NCBI GenBank assembly: GCA_947561395.2
Contig: OX387186.1
Span: forward strand, 40,567,220-40,631,219
DNA from: Buxus sempervirens
Taxonomy: Eukaryota; Streptophyta; Magnoliopsida; Buxales; Buxaceae
DNA length: 64,000 bases
Direction: 5' to 3'
Part shown: positions 59,933 to 64,000 of the stretch, piece by piece
Layout: each line of letters begins with the position of its first letter
Numbering within the stretch: position 1 is the first letter of the stretch
Position numbers and translations under genes: made by a program
Notes under the pieces: model-generated
Databases searched by the model: none
Told to the model about the DNA's origin: nothing
Seen by the model: the letters and a program-made list of their open reading frames with translations, nothing else

Positions 59933-62230
59933 ATGAATACTGAAGAGAACCAAGCTCAGGCCACCGTACCCGCTCAAGACTTTGCTCAGCTGCAAGACCA
60001 AGTGGCTGGTCTGGCCAAGATGCTGGGAGACTTACTAGCGGTTCAGGCCCAATAGGCCCCGGCCCAAAACCAAGCATCAACCTCCCATCAAGCACCGCCA
60101 CCTCAAGCCTACATTCCACCGCCTGTTCAACCTATACCTAAACCCATTTCTGAACCTGTCCCTGAGCCTATTCTAATCAGGGAAAATACTGTGGAATCTG
60201 AGTAAGAAATGGAGAAGGAAAAAGCTAGGGAGGAGATGGAAAGAAAAATGCTACTCCGGATAGAGAGAATCCAGGAAGAACTGAAGGAGGTAAAGGGGGG
60301 AAACAGCTACGGAGGTACCACCTTCGAGGACTTATGCATGTACCCGGACGTATGCCTACCAGCTAAATTCAAGTGCCTGGATTTCAACAAATATGATGGC
60401 ACAGGCTGCCCTATGAGTCACTTGAAACTATATTGCGGGGCCCTATGCCAGTTTGGCCGGGATGACGGCATACTGATTCAACTCTTCCAGAGGAGTTTGA
60501 CAGGGTCAGCCTTGAGGTGGTTTGCCACGGTGGACCACGGAAGGATTAGAAGGTGGAAGGACTTGGCTGACGCCTTCTTGGACCAGTATAAATTCAACTC
60601 TGAGATCGTGCCAGACTGGTACGACATGATGAGGATGAGCAAGGGGAAAGATGAGTCTGTAAGGCAATACGCCAAGAGGTGGAGAGAGGCCGCCTCCCAG
60701 GTTAGACCGCCCATGTTGGAACCTGAGATGATCTCAACTTTTGTGGGCACACTGGGGTAGCTCTTCTACAACCATCTGGTGGGGCAGATCACCACCAATT
60801 TTACAGCCCTGGTGCAGGTGGCAGACCGGATCGAGGAGGGGGTCAGGTCAGGAAGGCTCATTGACTATTTTACTTTGACTGGGCAGTTTGATTCTGCTGC
60901 TTCCCTGGCACAGAAGAAGGGAACTGGGTTCAAGAAGAACGGAGCCAGGAAAGAAGGGGAAGTAAACCTGGTCCAGGCTCCTCCCGCCAAGAAACCGCTT
61001 CATGTGAGCATCTCTGCACCCCAGCAGGCCCAACAGGCTCAGCACTCTTATCAGACCCCGCACAATGTCAATTTCTCCCCCTCTATGCCTGCCAACCCAA
61101 GGAGGACTTTTACCAAGGAAGAGAGGGAGGCTTGGTTGGCAGCAAGGAGGAACCGAGTCTTTACTCCTCTTCTCGTATCTCTTTCCCAACTACTGCCAAC
61201 ACTACTGAAAGGGGAGTATGTGACCCTGAAGGAACCCAACCCAAATGCCTCGAAGGGGAGGAATTTTGATCCAGCCATCACTTGCGACTATCATATGGGT
61301 GCATCGGGGCACTTTACTGACACTTGCTGGATGCTGAAGCATGTGGTCCAGGACCTGTTGGATCAGAAGGCCCTGGTTTTCAATACTGCTGCACCTGCCA
61401 CATCAGGAAATGATATTGGGTAGAACCTTCTGCCTTACCACAATGGGGCAGGCCCGTCCAACTCCATCACTGCCATATCCGCCACGAGAAGGGCCTTTGA
61501 CCCATCTCAGCTTATAGCACCCGTGGGGACCTCGGTCAAGGTCTATTTCTTCCAAGAGAAAGAAGAAAAGGAGGTTAGTGTTATCTCCAGGAAAAGTGAT
61601 GAGGCTGCTGAAGATATTAGCTCCTCTCTGAACCGGGTCTCCTCCCTCATGGCCCAGATGAGCACTGCTAGGCCTCAATTGGTCTTTAATTGTGGTTCAC
61701 CCACCTGCTCTCCGGCCAAACCACCAAAGGCTCCCTTGGTCATCATCCTAGACCCCACCACCGCCTCCATCAGCTCTTCAATTCCATCAGCCACATCTGG
61801 GTCCAAACTCCAACCCGTGGTTGTAAACATTCCACCTTCCTACAGTATCCCTAGACCGGCCCATACATCTCGGTCCAAACTCGAGCAGTTGGTGGTCAAT
61901 GTCCCTAGACTAGCCTATTCTGAGGTAGATGTACCATGGAATTACAGCGAGGGGGTCACGGCTACGGTTCCGGTGGCCAGGAACCAAAATCAAGAGGAGG
62001 TGAACCTCATGACGAGGTTGGGGAAATGTGTGGAAGGAGTAGAAAAAGAAAAAGAAACAGAGTTGGAGAGAGAGAAAAAAGAAACAGAAGAAAAAAGAAA
62101 AATGAAAGGGAAAACAAAAATAGGAGAAGACACCCCCGAGGGTGCAGAAAATGAGGCATCAGACCTCATAAAAATAATAAAGAAAAGTGAATTTAATCTT
62201 GTGGATCAGCCGAACAAGGTCCCAGCCTAG
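59933..62230 (+). pseudogene. gag: Element A Gag, multiple stops
   Basis: One frame runs from 59933 to the protease with stops at 60053 (TAG), 60203 (TAA), 60758 (TAG), 61421 (TAG) and 62228 (TAG). An N-terminal coiled coil (LQDQVAGLAKMLGDLLAVQA) is followed by a Pro/Gln linker, a Glu/Lys-rich helix and the gag core (60340-60760: LPAKFKCLDFNKYDGTGCPM, ESVRQYAKRWREAASQVRPP). A Cys/His segment CDYHMGASGHFTDTC lies near 61285. The later part (61523-62230) is a Ser/Pro-rich, then highly charged linker. Protein similarity to gag of B is high. Non-functional as it stands. Confidence 0.88.
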
Positions 62231-62248
62231 ATTTCAATTCTGGGCCTT

Positions 62249-62870
62249 TTGCTAAATTCGGAAAAGCATAGGGACGCATTGTTAAGGGTGATACAGAGTG
62301 CACATGTGTCCCAGACCATCGATCCGGACCAACTAGGCAAAATGGTTGGTCAAATTTTGTCACACAATGTGATAAGTTTCTCAGAAGGCGAGATAAGCCC
62401 AGGTGGGTGTTATCATGTTGACCCTTTGCACATCACAGTGCTTTGTAAGGGCAGTATGATAGTACGGGTTTTAATTGACAACGGGTCAGCGTTAAACGTC
62501 TGCTTGTTAATCACTTTTGTCAAGCTTGGTCTGGATCAGTCGAAGATCAAGCAAAATGGGAGGATCGTGAAGGCTTTTGACAGCTCTAAGACACACTCCC
62601 TTGGGGAGATTGAACTGCCGGTCACAATTGGACCGAATATCTTCAACATCACATTTGAGGTGATGGATATACCCGCACCACACAGCCTTCAATTTGCTCC
62701 TAGGAAGGCCGTGGATATACTCGGCTAGGGCAATACCGTCCACGCTCCACCAAAGGGTGAAATACATAAGAGGGCAAAGGGTGATAACAGTCCTAGCTGA
62801 GAATTTGGTGCCTCCCATTGTGTCACCTGATGTACCCTTAATAAATGTAGACTTAACTGTTGACAAGATT
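62249..62870 (+). pseudogene. Element A aspartic protease, frameshifted
   Basis: The domain opens with LLNSEKHRDALLRVI, a conserved lead-in of Tat-group protease. The active-site Asp-Asn-Gly is at 62477-62485 (VLIDNGSALNVC), then GEIELPVTIGPNIFNITFEV. Around 62680-62700 the frame changes by one base, and the conserved LLGRPWIYSARAIPSTLHQR continues in the other frame. Together these cover the full protease fold, but this copy cannot express it in one frame. Confidence 0.85.
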
Positions 62871-64000
62871 GCATTTCACTCGTTTCAGTTTGGGACGGTT
62901 AATTTCATACCTGGGGGGTGTGAGAAAAAAGAAAAGAAGGGGACAACTGCTGAAGAAATGGTAAAGAAAGTGATGGAGAAATACCACTTTCACCCGGGAA
63001 AAGGCTTGGGATTTAACTTACAAGGAATGGTGGAGCCCATCAGGGCCAAGAAGCTGATCCCAAAAGTAGGGTTGGGGTTTAAACCCAGAGGTTGGATGAG
63101 GATGAAGTACGAAGAAGGAGAGAAAAGAAGCAAAGGAAAACTTCCTTATCTAAGGGAGAATTTTCCAAGACCCTCATGTATAATCCAACTATCTCCTTCT
63201 ATGGACCAATCTAAGCCTCCTTACCGAAACATCAACCCATTCCAAAAGCCTTCTATTTCGGCCTTACAACCATACAACCCATCTCCTATACTGGAAACAG
63301 CAGATGGGCCTGGGCCACAGCCCGAGTAGCAGGTGGATTTCTCTGAGGATGTTGGGGCTTTATTCGCCATGATTGAGGGCGATAAGACAGGAGCAGACAT
63401 GGACCTGCCGTTCATTGACTGGGCAGCAGTTAAAATCCCAGATGAGGTTATATTTGGACTGGGCCCCGTAGCAGAAAACGGCAGTACCCACCCGGTGATG
63501 ATGGCATCGGATTTTGGGCTTGAGGAGCAAGCTTGCACAATTTCCCCTGCTCCCCAAAATTTTGTATTGAACAATTAGGAGGAAACTCCCCTTACTTTTG
63601 AAGCAGCGTCTGTGTGGCAAACTGACGCGACTTCCAAAAAAAAAACTCCAATAGTGGAATGCCATTTCCCTGAAGGTCCTAATGAGCCTTCGTCTTCAGA
63701 GGGATTATGTTTAGAAGGCTCACAAAAAAACCAAAAAGATTTTTCTATTTTTTCTAGAAAATTTAATTTTTTCAAAAAGTTCCAAACCACTTATGAACCA
63801 TATAAGCAAACCGAATTGGACCAGGTTGAATATGACTTCGACCTTGAGCTCGACTTTGATCTCATGGGGATCGAAGAAGAGACCAAGGTCGAAGAAGAAG
63901 ATGTTCCAAGAGAAATTGAATATCAATTGGAACGTCATGAAAAGGGGGTCCAACCTAATATTGAGGAGACCATTTCAATAAACCTTGGGACCGAAGATGA
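62871..64000 (+). pseudogene. Element A G-patch region and pre-RT spacer
   Basis: In the same frame as the second half of protease there is a G-patch-like segment (about 62979-63090: YHFHPGKGLGFNLQGM, VGLGFKPRG), a domain known between protease and RT in Ogre/Tat elements and presumed to bind RNA. It is followed by TAG at 63327 and 63576 and by an acidic spacer (FIDWAAVKIPDEV, ELDFDLMGIEEETKVEE). RT would begin just beyond the window. Confidence 0.8.

Larger units (their letters stand above)
42340..64000 (+). mobile_element. Element A: Ogre/Tat-like element, split by B
   Basis: The 5' LTR starts at 42340, the primer binding site is at 44679, and the leader runs to 45995, where element B (45996-58141) is inserted. 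Element A resumes at 58142 with leader, hairpin-like tandem array, gag, protease and a G-patch region, and leaves the window before RT. The tRNA-Arg-type primer site, long LTR and leader and the G-patch downstream of protease are features of the Ogre/Tat group. The continuity across B is shown by the leader of B itself, which contains the uninterrupted version (48460-48500) of the sequence split in A. The gag-pro frame has several stops. Confidence 0.88.

Noticed and set aside
59218..59943. 241-codon frame with GHLEAPEYFKKPLFG-type repeats
   Set aside because: It is a translation of the 60-bp tandem array of element A, open only because of the repeat composition.
62726..62728. TAG at the end of the first protease frame
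   Set aside because: It lies after the frameshift and is out of the original frame, so it was not counted in the TAG-bias finding.

Overview
The window is a stretch of plant nuclear genome, almost certainly an angiosperm. It is AT-rich, has GT-AG introns and long LTR retrotransposons, and carries one intact host gene. I could not identify the species. About 80% of the 64 kb is transposable-element sequence.

Layout. (1) 1-2762: nested LTR debris, consisting of a partial LTR of the same family as element B below, a second LTR fragment, and the 5' LTR plus broken gag of a minus-strand chromovirus. (2) 3617-7107: a complete non-autonomous CACTA transposon with AAC target duplications. It carries exons resembling symplekin, a host mRNA 3'-end processing factor. 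(3) 7.1-13.35 kb: LTR-like sequence, a right-end CACTA fragment and two hAT-type MITEs. (4) 13351-30110: element C, a full-length 16.8-kb Tat/Retand-like Ty3-gypsy element with LTRs about 98% identical by eye and ATATG target duplications. It has gag, a broken protease/RT, dual RNase H and a DD35E integrase. On its opposite strand it carries two tandem, intron-containing plant mobile domain (PMD) genes. (5) 30.1-39.8 kb: the only host-gene interval, with a truncated oxygenase tail (about 31.1 kb), small MITEs, and an intact three-exon 2-oxoglutarate/Fe(II) dioxygenase gene (36707-38767) of the feruloyl-CoA 6'-hydroxylase-like group. (6) 39.8-64.0 kb: a three-level nest. Tat-like element D is interrupted by Ogre-like element A (5' LTR from 42340, running off the window end), and A is interrupted by B (45996-58141), a related element that kept gag but lost protease, RT and integrase.

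Elements A and B share LTR ends, a tRNA-Arg-type primer binding site, leader sequence and gag, so B could plausibly be mobilised by A-like partners. Both carry a tandem array of short stem-loops just upstream of gag. The stem sequence differs between unit types while pairing is largely kept, and the loop is conserved. Both also repeat a family-specific palindrome in the LTR and again in the leader. These covarying hairpin arrays and the paired antisense PMD genes of element C are the most unusual content. All sequence comparisons here were made by eye.
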